A stretch of 64,000 nt of DNA from Planctomycetota bacterium (GTDB lineage: Bacteria > Planctomycetota > UBA11346), in assembly GCA_013816485.1 (NCBI GenBank), contig JACDEI010000020.1, positions 1 to 64,000 on the forward strand, given 5' to 3'. The position numbers were made by a program, and so were the translations under genes. The notes beneath the pieces are model-generated. The model searched no databases and was not told the DNA's origin. It saw only the letters and a list, made by a program, of their open reading frames with translations. Position 1 is the stretch's first letter, and every line of letters begins with the position of its first letter. Of this stretch, positions 51,608-63,501 are shown one piece after another.

Positions 51608-52684
51608 ATGGACACCGCACTCTTCGACTACGATCTGCCGTCTGAACTGATCGCCCAGGAACCGGTCGAGCCACGTGATGCGGCACGTCTGTTGGTGGCG
51701 GGCCGCGATGGTGGCGACGCACAACATCGCACCGTCCGTGATCTGCCATCGTACCTGCGCCCAGGCGACCTGCTGGTGCTCAACCGCACCCGCGTGATCC
51801 CCGCCCGTCTCTTCGGGCGCAAGGACAGCGGCGGCGAGGTCGAAGTTTTGCTCATCCATCCAGAACCAGCGAGCGATGACCGCGAGCACTGGCGCTGCCT
51901 CATCCGTGGCAAGGTGCGTGTCGGTTCGCTCATCACGCTCGCTGACGTACGCGCCGAGGTCGTTATCTGTCACGATGACGGTGAGCGTGAATTGGCCTTT
52001 CCAGCGGGCGTGTCGGTGCTCGCGCTGGCAGAACGCATTGGTCACATCCCGCTACCGCCGTACATCAAACGCAGCGATCGCCCGGACGACCGCGAGCGTT
52101 ACCAGACGGTCTTCGCGGATTCACCAGGATCGGTCGCCGCACCGACCGCCAGCCTGCACCTGACCAAACCGTTGTTGCAGCAGATCACCGCGCTCGGCGT
52201 CAGCACCGCGCACGTCGACCTCGCCATCGGGCCTGGGACATTCAAACCGGTCGACAGCGAACGCGTCGAGGACTTCCGCATCCACGCCGAACACTGCACC
52301 TGCCCTGCACCAACGATCGCCGCCATCGCCGCCTGCCGTGCCCGTGGTGGTCGCGTGGTCGCCGTCGGCACCACGGTGGTACGAACCTTGGAGACCGCCG
52401 CCGCCCAGGCCGGTGGCCTGGCCCCTTATTCGGGCTGGACCTCGCTCTTCATGTACCCACCCCGTCGTCCGGCAGTGGTCGATTGCCTGATGACTAATTT
52501 CCATCTGCCGCGTTCATCGCTGCTCATGCTGGTGTCGTGTTTCACCGGCGTCGACCGCCTGCACCACCTCTACCGCGCAGCGGTCGCTGAGCGGTACCGG
52601 TTCTTCAGTTATGGGGATGCGATGTTTCTGCATTGCCCCGGCCCGGAGTCCGGGGTCCGGGGTCCGGGGTCTCAGAATTCCTGA
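51608..52684 (+). CDS. queA: S-adenosylmethionine:tRNA ribosyltransferase-isomerase
   Basis: 358 aa. It transfers and isomerises the ribosyl group of SAM to preQ1-tRNA, forming epoxyqueuosine at the wobble position. The family signatures are FDYDLPSELIAQEP, LLVLNRTRVIPARLFG, GRIGHIPLPPYIKR-like (ERIGHIPLPPYIKR), AAPTASLHLT, HVDLAIGPGTFKPV, TNFHLPRSSLLMLV and the ending RFFSYGDAMFL. The last ~17 residues (GPESGVRGPG and on) lie outside the family and come from a TCCGGGG repeat array reading in frame. The start ATG is 8 bases after another repeat. No other queuosine genes are in the window. Confidence 0.95.
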   Translation: MDTALFDYDLPSELIAQEPVEPRDAARLLVAGRDGGDAQHRTVRDLPSYLRPGDLLVLNRTRVIPARLFGRKDSGGEVEVLLIHPEPASDDREHWRCLIRGKVRVGSLITLADVRAEVVICHDDGERELAFPAGVSVLALAERIGHIPLPPYIKRSDRPDDRERYQTVFADSPGSVAAPTASLHLTKPLLQQITALGVSTAHVDLAIGPGTFKPVDSERVEDFRIHAEHCTCPAPTIAAIAACRARGGRVVAVGTTVVRTLETAAAQAGGLAPYSGWTSLFMYPPRRPAVVDCLMTNFHLPRSSLLMLVSCFTGVDRLHHLYRAAVAERYRFFSYGDAMFLHCPGPESGVRGPGSQNS

Positions 52685-52748
52685 TGGCATCAGGGCCACA
52701 AATAATCGTCGGGCAAACGACTCCGGACTCCGGACTCCGGACCCCGGA
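52643..52748. repeat. Foldback TCCGGGG/TCCGGAG arrays spanning the queA stop
   Basis: The left arm (52643-52672) has four TCCGGGG-like units within the queA reading frame. The right arm (52719-52748) has the reverse-complementary CTCCGGA units. A small hairpin CCTGAT-GGC-ATCAGG (52680-52694) overlaps the stop codon in the loop. The arrangement may double as a terminator. Confidence 0.85.
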
Positions 52749-52843
52749 CGGTGGCAATCCTCCCCCAGGACCATCTTGACCCACCGGACTGCGCCCTATG
52801 CTCCGCGCCCTTCACTGAAAGCCCGTCTTCCCAGAGGTTTCCC

Positions 52844-53095
52844 ATGTCGCATGTCTGCTTCTTCACTGGCAAAAAGACCCAGACCGGTTGGATCCGCGCC
52901 GAAAAGGGCGCGCGTCGCGACGGTGGCGTGGGCAACAAAATCAAGGGCCGCACCAAGCGGAAGGTGAAGCCCAACCTCAAGAAGCTGCGCATCCTGGTCG
53001 ACGGCGTCGTCCGCAAGGAATGGGTCAGCACCTCGGCCATCAAGAAGGGCCTCGTGGTCAAGCCGTTCAAGGTCAAGGCCGCCGCGAAGGTCTGA
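52844..53095 (+). CDS. rpmB: Large-subunit ribosomal protein L28
   Basis: 83 aa from ATG 52844; a longer frame upstream is not conserved. L28 features are the opening SHVCFFTGKKTQTG, GGVGNKIKGRTKRKVKPNLK and the conserved WVSTSAIKKGLV. Only one cysteine is left of the zinc-ribbon pairs seen in some L28 proteins, as in the C-minus form. It is part of the 50S subunit. A stable hairpin follows its stop and precedes the tRNA gene. Confidence 0.92.
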   Translation: MSHVCFFTGKKTQTGWIRAEKGARRDGGVGNKIKGRTKRKVKPNLKKLRILVDGVVRKEWVSTSAIKKGLVVKPFKVKAAAKV

Positions 53096-53107
53096 GTCTT
53101 CTGTTTC

Positions 53108-53124
53108 GCCGCCCTCCGGGCGGC
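53108..53124 (+). terminator. Hairpin after rpmB
   Basis: GCCGCCC, loop TCC, GGGCGGC. It starts 12 bases after the rpmB stop and ends 4 bases before the tRNA. No U-run follows, so read-through into the tRNA is possible. Confidence 0.6.
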
Positions 53125-53128
53125 ATCC

Positions 53129-53202
53129 GGCGCCGTGGCGGAGAGGCTACGCAGCGGATTGCAAATCCGTGTACCCCGGTTCGATTCCGGGCGGCGCCTC
53201 CA
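53129..53202 (+). tRNA. tRNA-Cys (anticodon GCA)
   Basis: 74 bases including an encoded CCA. The acceptor stem GGCGCCG pairs with CGGCGCC, and the discriminator base is T as expected for Cys. The anticodon loop is TTGCAAA with GCA at 53161-53163, closed by a 5-bp stem. The T arm reads CCCGG-TTCGATT-CCGGG. A hairpin with a T-run lies 17 bases downstream. Confidence 0.96.
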
Positions 53203-53218
53203 AAGCATCCATCCGACG

Positions 53219-53247
53219 AACCCCGGCTGGTGATACCAACCGGGGTT
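53219..53247 (+). terminator. Intrinsic terminator after tRNA-Cys
   Basis: AACCCCGGCTGGT, loop GAT, ACCAACCGGGGTT: a 13-bp stem with one mismatch, followed by CATTTTT. Typical rho-independent terminator. Confidence 0.88.
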
Positions 53248-53359
53248 CATTTTTCCCCGGGCGATCATCCGATCGCCTTCAATTCGCGCTCCTGCTGGCA
53301 TCGCCTTCGGAGAGCGCACCTCCCCGAAAGCTCCCTCAACACGAGGGAAAAGCGATCCC

Positions 53360-54727
53360 ATGCAATTCAGCGACCTCCCCCTCTCCCAACCTCTGCAACG
53401 CGCGATCGTCGACACCGGCTACGTCACGCCGACGCCGATCCAGCAACGCGCCATTCCCATCGTCGTCACCGGACGTGACCTGCTGGGTGTCGCCCAGACC
53501 GGCACCGGCAAAACCGCCGCGTTCGCGCTGCCGATCCTTGAACGGCTGATGGCGAGCAAACCGCACGCCGGCGAGCGCGGTCAGCGCAAGCCGATCCGCT
53601 GCCTGATCCTGACTCCAACGCGTGAACTGGCGCTGCAGATCGGCGAGAGCTTCTCGACCTACGGTCGCTTCGCCGGCCTGCACCACACCGTCATCTTTGG
53701 CGGCGTCGGCCAGCGTCCGCAGGAAGACGCGCTCCGTCGTGGCATCGACACCGTCATCGCCTGCCCAGGCCGCCTACTCGACCTGATGAACCAGGGCTTC
53801 GTCGATCTGCGCAATCTGCAGGTGTTCGTGCTCGATGAAGCCGACCGCATGCTCGACATGGGCTTCATCCACGACATCCGCAAGATCGTGGCGAAGATCC
53901 CGCAGAAACGTCAGACGCTGTTTTTCTCCGCCACTATGCCGCGTGAAATCCGCGACCTGGCGGGCAGCCTGCTGCATGATGCCGCCACTGTCGAAGTCGC
54001 GCCGGTATCCTCGTCGGCGGAAACCGTCGAACAGTTCGTCTACCACGTTGATCGCGGCCACAAACCCGCGCTGCTGAAACACCTGCTGGATGACGCGGCG
54101 TGGAAGAAGGTGCTGGTCTTCACCCGCACCAAACACGGTGCCGACAAGGTCGTGCGCTGGTTGGAGCAGTGCGCGATCAAGGCTGCGGCGATCCATGGCA
54201 ACAAGAGCCAGAACGCCCGCGTGCGCGCGCTCGAATCCTTCCGCGAGGGCGGCATCCGCGTGCTGGTGGCGAGCGACATCGCGGCCCGTGGCATCGACAT
54301 CGATAGCATCACCCACGTGGTGAACTTCGATGTGCCGCACGAACCAGAAACCTACGTCCACCGCATCGGTCGCACCGGCCGCGCCGGCAATACCGGCATC
54401 GCGGTCAGCCTGTGCGATCAGGAGGAACGTGGTGACCTGCGCATCATCGAACGCCTGATCCGCAAACCCGTGCCCGAAGCGGAGCACCCGTTCAAGGGCG
54501 TGCCGCCACCGCCGCGGTCGGCCCAGGCACCGCAGGGTCAAGGACAGCGCCCGTCACGCTTCGGTGGCCACCGTGGCCAGCGGCGCGATGATCGTCGGGA
54601 TGAACGCGCACCACATGGCAACCCACCCCGCTCGACCGGTGGGCACCAACACGGCAATGGCCATAGCGGTCGCCCAAGTGGACGCCCCCCCGGTCGCTCC
54701 GATGGCCAGCGTTTCGGCCACGGCTGA
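53360..54727 (+). CDS. DEAD-box RNA helicase, RhlE-like
   Basis: 455 aa. The Q motif ([10 protein letters not shown]), Walker A AQTGTGKT (45-52), PTREL, DEAD (159-162), SAT (in FFSATMP) and the C-terminal ARGIDID and [10 protein letters not shown] motifs are all in place. The ATP-dependent RNA helicase core ends near residue 375. The tail (about 385-455) is basic, Gly/Arg/His/Pro-rich and probably disordered, as in RhlE proteins that assist ribosome assembly or RNA decay. It sits between the tRNA terminator and a small cytochrome gene on the same strand. Confidence 0.95.
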   Translation: MQFSDLPLSQPLQRAIVDTGYVTPTPIQQRAIPIVVTGRDLLGVAQTGTGKTAAFALPILERLMASKPHAGERGQRKPIRCLILTPTRELALQIGESFSTYGRFAGLHHTVIFGGVGQRPQEDALRRGIDTVIACPGRLLDLMNQGFVDLRNLQVFVLDEADRMLDMGFIHDIRKIVAKIPQKRQTLFFSATMPREIRDLAGSLLHDAATVEVAPVSSSAETVEQFVYHVDRGHKPALLKHLLDDAAWKKVLVFTRTKHGADKVVRWLEQCAIKAAAIHGNKSQNARVRALESFREGGIRVLVASDIAARGIDIDSITHVVNFDVPHEPETYVHRIGRTGRAGNTGIAVSLCDQEERGDLRIIERLIRKPVPEAEHPFKGVPPPPRSAQAPQGQGQRPSRFGGHRGQRRDDRRDERAPHGNPPRSTGGHQHGNGHSGRPSGRPPGRSDGQRFGHG

Positions 54728-54874
54728 ACAAGTCTCGACAGCCTGCGCACATCAACCGCCCATCAGCGGACGAATGGATCGCGCAGGCGTGCCAACCTGG
54801 GCTTGAACAAACCGGGCACCCCGCCACCTTGTCGGCCCAGCTTTCAGCGATCACCCAAACCCCTAGGAAATCGC

Positions 54875-55411
54875 ATGCGCCTCCTGTCCGCTTTCGTTGC
54901 TTTCGTCCTGATCGGCTCGCCCCTGTTCGCCGCTGACGCCCCCGTCGACCGCGACAACAAGCCGATCCCCGCTGCGGCCGAACTGGCCAAGCTAACCGGC
55001 GACGCCGCCAAGGGCCAGGCCTCCTTCGCCACGCTGTGCGGCATCTGCCACCAGGTCAACGGTGCCGGCATCGACTTCGGACCCAACCTCTCCGACATCG
55101 GCTCGCGCAAGACCAAAGAGAACATGTTCGAGTCGATCCTGGACCCGAACAAGGTCCTCGAACCCGGCTTCGAATCGGTGCTGATCAAGCTCGAAAGCGA
55201 CGAGACCTACATGGGCATGATCGCTGGCGAGACCGACAGCGAAGTCACCATCAAAGCCATGGGTGGCGTCAAGACCACCGTCAAGAAGGCCGACATCGTC
55301 AGCCGCACCAAGCAGCCGATGTCGCTGATGCCGGTCGGACTCTACCGCGCGCTGAGCACGGATGACTTGGTCAACATCATCGAGTACCTGGCGGCGCAAA
55401 AAAAGAAGTAA
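54875..55411 (+). CDS. Small exported heme-binding protein, PVC cytochrome c type
   Basis: 178 aa from ATG 54875, with AGGAAA upstream and a signal peptide (about 1-20). The c-haem motif CGICH is at Cys55-Cys58-His59. The following segment (GPNLSDIGSRKTKENMFESILDPNKVLEPGFESVLIK) is the signature of the Pirellula/Verrucomicrobium putative heme-binding domain, the same module that ends the 1147-aa dehydrogenase. The stand-alone form probably shuttles electrons in the periplasm. A strong terminator follows. Confidence 0.92.
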   Translation: MRLLSAFVAFVLIGSPLFAADAPVDRDNKPIPAAAELAKLTGDAAKGQASFATLCGICHQVNGAGIDFGPNLSDIGSRKTKENMFESILDPNKVLEPGFESVLIKLESDETYMGMIAGETDSEVTIKAMGGVKTTVKKADIVSRTKQPMSLMPVGLYRALSTDDLVNIIEYLAAQKKK

Positions 55412-55435
55412 GCGCTCGCAGGATTAGATTCAGCA

Positions 55436-55465
55436 CGACACCCGCGCCAATCGGCGCGGGTGTCG
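55436..55465. terminator. Perfect 13-bp hairpin between convergent genes
   Basis: CGACACCCGCGCC, loop AATC, GGCGCGGGTGTCG, then GTGTTTCT. Located 24 bases after the cytochrome stop, it may serve both flanking transcripts. Confidence 0.85.
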
Positions 55466-55553
55466 GTGTTTCTGGAGCCCTGGCGACGTGGCCGGAAGCG
55501 ATGGATGCCCAGGCGCAGACCCTGGTGGGCGCGGCGGAAGAGTCCTGGATCAG

Positions 55554-56225
55554 TCAATCGGATGAAACTGAACCCGAAACTCGACTCACGCTAAACTTGG
55601 TTCGCATTGCGTCCAAAGTGCGCTGGAACTGCTCGTGGTCATCGCGTGAACCTGAAAACTGGATCTGCTCTGCTCCGTCGTCGACGGGTGTCGCCTGTCC
55701 ATTCCAACGGGGAACACCCAGCTGCACCAGGAAATCCCGAACCACCCGCTGCACGATCCGCTCACCGTCAAACAAGCCCTGCTGGTAGCTGCCCGCCGGC
55801 ACGTCCAACAGCGGTCCGGTGAACGACGCGTAGCCACAGATGGCGTTGGTCATCGCATCGGGAATAGCATCCAGGTAACCCTGGCGGTACCAGAACTCCG
55901 CCAACCGATCACCGTACTTCCGTTCCCCGTCGGGACAGAGACCGACATCCGCACAGCGCTGCCAATGCTGATCCATGCGCGATATTCGCCAGCGCAATTC
56001 CAGCCAATAGATCGGCTTGGCCACCACATTCGCCAACGTCACCCAGCGGCTTGTCGGATACGGGGAGCCATGTTGGGAAAAGTCAGTGATGATATCGGCG
56101 TACCGCAGGGCGATGTAGCCGCCGACATAGCCAGTCAGCAACGTGGAGATCACCGCCGTCACCAGCAGCCATCGCCTAAGCAGCGATGTCATCGCCACGC
56201 GATCATTCGGGTTAGTTGGGGTCAT
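55554..56225 (-). CDS. Membrane-anchored protein, unknown
   Basis: 223 aa from ATG 56225 (MTPTNPND); an ATG at 56243 is the alternative. Both starts overlap the 3' end of the glycosyltransferase gene. One N-terminal membrane helix (about 16-40) precedes a mostly helical soluble part with several Trp/Tyr residues. No family is recognised. The overlap suggests co-expression with the glycosyltransferase and a supporting role, but this is inference. Confidence 0.6.
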   Translation of the reverse strand: MTPTNPNDRVAMTSLLRRWLLVTAVISTLLTGYVGGYIALRYADIITDFSQHGSPYPTSRWVTLANVVAKPIYWLELRWRISRMDQHWQRCADVGLCPDGERKYGDRLAEFWYRQGYLDAIPDAMTNAICGYASFTGPLLDVPAGSYQQGLFDGERIVQRVVRDFLVQLGVPRWNGQATPVDDGAEQIQFSGSRDDHEQFQRTLDAMRTKFSVSRVSGSVSSD

Positions 56226-58077
56226 GTCCTTCATCCAACCCATGCACGGTCTTTTCCCAATAATGCGGCTTGAAGATCAGCTGCCACATCCCCTTCCACG
56301 CGGCGATCGCGAGCAGGATCCAGTAGAGCGGTGAGATCAGCGCGGCGAACAGCAGGCCGCGTTGGCCAGGGCGGCGACCGGCGATGAAATTGATCAGGAT
56401 GAATGCGAGGTTGCCGAGGATCAGCGCCACTGACGCGGCGAAGAACACCTGGCTCATCATCGCCAGTACCGGGTCTTCACCGGCACCTTGGTAGATCATT
56501 GGCCAACTCCAGCGTTCCTGCAGCAGGTCGCGAGTGGTCAGCAGTTCCCACAGGCCGTGGCCATGCGAAAGGTCGATCGCCAGCAGTGTCGCGTAGACAC
56601 CGCTGATCCCCCACAGCGCGAGGTTGAGCGCCGAAAGGATCGACACACAGAATACCGACAGCACGAACCCGAGCGCGCCCCATGGTCCGAGTTTGGCCAC
56701 CAACAACCACGGACGACGGCCCCACACCAGATGAGTGATGAGGTAGCCTTTCAGCCAGCGGCTGCGTTGACGGATCCAGTTGCCGACGCGGCTGTTGGCT
56801 TCTTCCCACGTCGTGCTGTCGAGTGTACGCGTGTGGTGGCCGGCCATGTAGAGGCGCACGCCCAGATCACAGTCCTCGGTGACGTTGAACGGATCCCAGC
56901 CGCCGATATCGCGTAGGATGCGCGTGCGGAAATGATTGCTGGTGCCGCCGAGCGGGATGGGCACGCCGAGCGCCACCAGGCCATCGAGGTAACGCCGGAA
57001 CCACACGTTGTATTCGAGCGCAAACCAGCGCGTCAGCAGGTTCTGGTTGTGGTTGTGGTAGGCGAGTTGCGCCTGCAGACAGACGATGTGCTCTTCGCTA
57101 TCGCGGAAGGCCAGCACCGCCTGTTTGAGCTGATCGGGTTCGGGGCGATCCTCGGCGTCGAAGATCACCAGGAACTCACCACGTGCACGGTCCAGACCGT
57201 GGTTGCAGGCCCGTGGCTTGGTCTTGGGTTGGCCTGCGGGCACGACCACCACTTCGGCGTACGACGGGATTCCAGCAGCGGTGATCGCCTCCAACGTGTC
57301 TGGGTCGTCGGCTTCGAGCAGGAACTTCACATCGAGCTTGTCAGCCGGATAGTCGAGCTTGCCGAGCGCGACCAGGATGTTGCGCGCGACGTTGCGCTCC
57401 TTGTAGAGCGGCACCAACACGGTGTAGAGCGGCCAGCCGCCGGCAGGCTCGTCCAACAGCGCGTGGTGCAGTCCGCGTTTGCCGCCCATCACCATGGCCA
57501 GCAAACGGAAGCCGATCGCCGCGACATAGACCAGGGTCAAGGTTCCGCCCGCAACGCCGAGCGCGATGAGCGGATCGTAGAGCGGCAGGTAGATCGCCAC
57601 GGCGATGAGGAAACCGAACCACGGTTCCTGTCCGCAGGGCACCGTTTGACGGTTGAGCACCACGCCGAGCGTGCTGGTGATAAACGCAGCCACCGACATG
57701 CCGATAAGCACCGCCCACGGATTGCCGAGCAGACGGTTGGCCAGATGCACCGCGGCGGAGCGATCGGGATCGAGTTGGAACTCCGGGCCGACGACCGACC
57801 CACAGATGATGCCACCGATCAGTGACGTGATGATGCCAAGGATCAGCCAACCCCAGGAGAACGTGCGCATCGCACAGGTGGCACGAAACCGTTGCGCATA
57901 CGCCGCGACCAGCGGATCACCGCCGCCAGGGCCTTCCGGCAACCGCACCACCGGACCCGCTGCGGCAGGCGTGGGAAGTGAAGCGGGCGCTTCCGGCGCC
58001 AGGAACGGCATGGCCGTCACCGGCGTCGGTTCGTGCAATGGAACACCTGCATTACCGGTCATGAACCATCCCAGCAA
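56212..58077 (-). CDS. Family-2 processive glycosyltransferase, multi-pass (cellulose-synthase-like)
   Basis: 621 aa. A Pro/Ala-rich N-terminus is followed by three to four membrane segments (about 70-200). A cytosolic GT2 domain comes next (about 215-440), and further membrane helices lie at about 450-480, 485-505, 555-580 and 590-610. Catalytic motifs are FDAEDRPEP (Asp-x-Asp type), TEDCDLG and the RQRSRWLKG form of QxxRW, which point to synthesis and translocation of a beta-linked polysaccharide. The sugar is unknown. ATG 58062 is an alternative start. It is downstream of tsaE by 35 bases and overlaps the small membrane gene after it. Confidence 0.9.
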   Translation of the reverse strand: MLGWFMTGNAGVPLHEPTPVTAMPFLAPEAPASLPTPAAAGPVVRLPEGPGGGDPLVAAYAQRFRATCAMRTFSWGWLILGIITSLIGGIICGSVVGPEFQLDPDRSAAVHLANRLLGNPWAVLIGMSVAAFITSTLGVVLNRQTVPCGQEPWFGFLIAVAIYLPLYDPLIALGVAGGTLTLVYVAAIGFRLLAMVMGGKRGLHHALLDEPAGGWPLYTVLVPLYKERNVARNILVALGKLDYPADKLDVKFLLEADDPDTLEAITAAGIPSYAEVVVVPAGQPKTKPRACNHGLDRARGEFLVIFDAEDRPEPDQLKQAVLAFRDSEEHIVCLQAQLAYHNHNQNLLTRWFALEYNVWFRRYLDGLVALGVPIPLGGTSNHFRTRILRDIGGWDPFNVTEDCDLGVRLYMAGHHTRTLDSTTWEEANSRVGNWIRQRSRWLKGYLITHLVWGRRPWLLVAKLGPWGALGFVLSVFCVSILSALNLALWGISGVYATLLAIDLSHGHGLWELLTTRDLLQERWSWPMIYQGAGEDPVLAMMSQVFFAASVALILGNLAFILINFIAGRRPGQRGLLFAALISPLYWILLAIAAWKGMWQLIFKPHYWEKTVHGLDEGHDPN

Positions 58078-58112
58078 AAGTTGCGCAGGTGAACGGCATC
58101 GCAGCGTAACGC

Positions 58113-58568
58113 TCAGGACGACCGGTCACTCTGCAACCACGGAACTGATCGACCAGGAGGCGGTGCGACCTGCGCTTCACGTCCATCGGCGCGATGGCTG
58201 AGGACGATGTGCCACGTATGCGCCGTCGGCAACACGGCCAACACGCGCTCCGCCCACTCAATGATACCGATACCGTCCTCTGCCAACTCATCGAAGCCTA
58301 GTCCGGCGAGCGCGCCTGGGCCTTGCAGACGATAGGCGTCGACATGCACGACCGGCAGCCGTGCATCGTAGCGGTTGAGCAGGGTGAAGGTCGGACTGGA
58401 GACTTCCGCCGGCTCGCCACCAAGCTCCGCCACCAGGGCGCGCACCAACGTGGTCTTGCCCGCGCCGAGCGGCCCATCCAGCGCGATCACATCGCCCGTC
58501 TGTACGCTGCCGGCCAGCAACCGTCCCAGACGCTGCGTCGCGGCTTCGTCGGTGAGGTGGATGGGCAT
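58113..58568 (-). CDS. tsaE: tRNA threonylcarbamoyladenosine biosynthesis ATPase
   Basis: 151 aa. The Walker A motif GPLGAGKTT (32-40), the SSPTFTLLNRY segment, the Asp of HVDAYRL and the Walker-B-like IIEWAERV are typical of TsaE (YjeE), which works with TsaB/D in t6A37 formation. TsaB and TsaD are not in the window. It is the first gene of a minus-strand unit with the family-2 glycosyltransferase. Its promoter region faces the gcvP riboswitch and contains an inverted TCCGGAAG array. Confidence 0.92.
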   Translation of the reverse strand: MPIHLTDEAATQRLGRLLAGSVQTGDVIALDGPLGAGKTTLVRALVAELGGEPAEVSSPTFTLLNRYDARLPVVHVDAYRLQGPGALAGLGFDELAEDGIGIIEWAERVLAVLPTAHTWHIVLSHRADGREAQVAPPPGRSVPWLQSDRSS

Positions 58569-58606
58569 GGGCGCACGATCGGCAGCGAGGCCGCAGGGAC
58601 AAGATG

Positions 58607-58676
58607 GGTCCGGAAGTCCGGAGGTCCGGAAGTCTTGTGGTCGTGGTCGACTTCCGGACTTCCGGACTTCCGGACC
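58607..58676. repeat. Near-perfect foldback of TCCGGAAG units
   Basis: The left arm 58607-58634 and the right arm 58649-58676 are reverse complements at 27 of 28 positions, with a 14-base loop. Each arm is three units of TCCGGAAG or TCCGGAGG. It lies in the divergent tsaE-gcvP spacer, 68 bases before the first riboswitch aptamer. Confidence 0.93.
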
Positions 58677-58743
58677 GTTCTAGCTGTCTCGCCCCACCCT
58701 TGACCGTCCTCCGCCGGTTCGACCATCCCCGCGCCGAACGACG

Positions 58744-58916
58744 ACAGCGGGAGAAGTCCCAGCCGGTCAACGACCGGGTCCGGGGTGCCGAAGGAGTAAC
58801 GCTCTCAGGCCAAAGGACCGCTGCCCGACGGCACCCTGGAAAGTCCGTGATGCCCGACCACCAATCGGCGTCATGGCGCCGACGGAGTCACGCTCTCAGG
58901 CACCGGAACAGGGGAC
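58744..58916 (+). promoter_or_regulatory. Tandem glycine riboswitch controlling gcvP
   Basis: Two consecutive aptamer-like units. The first (about 58744-58822) has GCGGGAGAAGTCCC, GTGCCGAAGGAGTAAC and GCTCTCAGGCCAAAGGACCG. The second (about 58833-58916) has CTGGAAAGTCC, GCGCCGACGGAGTCACGC and TCTCAGGCACCGGAACAGGGG. These match the conserved gcvT-motif blocks. Two aptamers joined by a short linker is the classical glycine-binding arrangement, and the next gene is gcvP. Whether it controls transcription or translation is not visible; no clear terminator stem follows. Confidence 0.88.
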
Positions 58917-58985
58917 CACGCTGCGCCATCGTCGACCCACGACGGCGCGTGTCCGTGTTCCCTCTCCTGGGTCGGAGTCCATTCC

Positions 58986-61868
<2,883 letters not shown>

Positions 61869-61881
61869 AGTTCCCAGGCGA

Positions 61882-63501
61882 CTACAGTTTGATCTTCCCC
61901 TCCGCCTCGATCATCCATCCAACAGTGAGTGGGAATTCTTCGCCGGGTTTGAGCGTCAGTTGCCAGCGCAGGATGCCGGGCTGGGTTTCCTTCCAGCCAG
62001 CGGTGGTCGCGGGATCGACGGTGACGGTGACGCCTTTGGCGGCGCTGATCGGGCGGGTGAGGTAGCAGGCGAAGGACACCGGGTCGCTCGACAGATTGCG
62101 CAGACGGAATTCGCCGCCTTCCCGTTTGCGGTTCACCGGTCGGTTGAGGTCGTCCTCCCACGGTGTGGTCGCTGCAAGAAAGACGCGCTGATCTTCGCCC
62201 GCAGCCAACGGCAGGATCGTGCCAGCGCCGGTCTCTGGCAGGTCACGGCGGCCCAACACCGCACCGTCGACCACCAGTTCCAGGCTGCCGGCCGCCAGTG
62301 GCCGGGCATCGAGGCGCACACTGAGGCGCCGCACGAGGACGGGGGACAATCCCGGTGCCAACACCCATTCATCCGCGGTGAGTTCGACGACACTGTTTTG
62401 CAGTTCGGCTACCACCTCGGCCGCGTGATCGGGACCGGCGCTGAGCGTCAGTGCGGGAAGTTCCCAGGTCTGTTCGCGTGTGGCGATGGCCGAACCGGCA
62501 CCCGCCCATCCAGCGGCGCGACGCGTCGTGGTGACGCTGCGACGTTCCGCGGTCGGGGCATCATCCGCCAGCACGACTCGCCGCTCCAACGGCGCACCGG
62601 CAAGCGGCTGTGAACGCGTGCCACCGATCAGGCGCGCGGGCAAGGCACCGAGCGACAATCCAGGCGGAACACTGACCGATGCCTGGCGCACCAGTCGGCC
62701 GACCCCGTTGGTGATCAGCAGACGTGCACGTGGCGTCCACAACACATCAGGTCGTTCGGTAACCACACTGACTGGGCCAGCGACCGCCCGTTCGATGACC
62801 AGCGTGCGCGAACGCATGCTGCTCGCGGTGGCGTTGCGCCAGGCTCGTTCGGCGCCGGTCTGCGGATCGCTGAGATCGAGCGCTGGCTCACCAGAATCCA
62901 AGCCCAGCACCTCGCCATAGGTCAACCCAGGGAGGGTTTCCTGGCTGGAGCGTTCGCGCAACACGCGTTTCGCCGCGAGCCATTTCAACCGACGCAACAT
63001 CACCTCGGTGCGCAAAGCCACCATGCCGTCGAGCGCCTCTTGCCACGCTGCGGTTTCGTCGCCGTGTCCCACCGCACGCTGACCGATGCGCTGTTCGAGT
63101 TCATGTGCCAGACGGGTGACGGTCTCCTCCTGGCCAACGATCACGCGTTCTTCGCGCTCAAGTTCGGCCACGGCGATGGCCAGTTCCGTGAGCAACGGTG
63201 GCATGGGTTCCTGCGCGGCCTGATCGATCCGTTGCTCCACCACCCAGGCGTCCGCGCCGTCGACCTGGATCAATTGGCCGTGTACCGCCGACAAGACGAT
63301 CTGCGTGCGACCAGCGGGTACCGAGACGTGATGGATGAAACGACCACCATCGCGGTAGAGTTCGAGTCGTGTCGGTGGTGTCAGTGCCATGGTCGCTGCC
63401 TCACCGGCGAAACCGCCGCTCATCACCAGGAAGGCCATCGCCGCGCGGCTGATGGACAGCCGCCGTCTGCGACTACGTGGTTGACGCGAGGTGATGCTCA
63501 T
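61882..63501 (-). CDS. Exported DUF4139 / mucoidy-inhibitor-like protein
   Basis: 539 aa. A basic N-terminus and signal-like hydrophobic stretch (about 19-35) precede a DUF4140-like beta domain (about 40-95), a helical coiled region (about 100-195) and a long beta-rich DUF4139-like region (about 215-539, with TTPWEDDLNRPVNRKREGGEFRLRN and GILRWQLTLKPGEEFPL). MuiA-type proteins are surface or periplasmic and of unknown function. The start overlaps the stop of a related gene upstream by 4 bases (ATGA), so the two are translationally coupled. It converges with gcvP with a 13-base gap. Confidence 0.75.
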   Translation of the reverse strand: MSITSRQPRSRRRRLSISRAAMAFLVMSGGFAGEAATMALTPPTRLELYRDGGRFIHHVSVPAGRTQIVLSAVHGQLIQVDGADAWVVEQRIDQAAQEPMPPLLTELAIAVAELEREERVIVGQEETVTRLAHELEQRIGQRAVGHGDETAAWQEALDGMVALRTEVMLRRLKWLAAKRVLRERSSQETLPGLTYGEVLGLDSGEPALDLSDPQTGAERAWRNATASSMRSRTLVIERAVAGPVSVVTERPDVLWTPRARLLITNGVGRLVRQASVSVPPGLSLGALPARLIGGTRSQPLAGAPLERRVVLADDAPTAERRSVTTTRRAAGWAGAGSAIATREQTWELPALTLSAGPDHAAEVVAELQNSVVELTADEWVLAPGLSPVLVRRLSVRLDARPLAAGSLELVVDGAVLGRRDLPETGAGTILPLAAGEDQRVFLAATTPWEDDLNRPVNRKREGGEFRLRNLSSDPVSFACYLTRPISAAKGVTVTVDPATTAGWKETQPGILRWQLTLKPGEEFPLTVGWMIEAEGKIKL

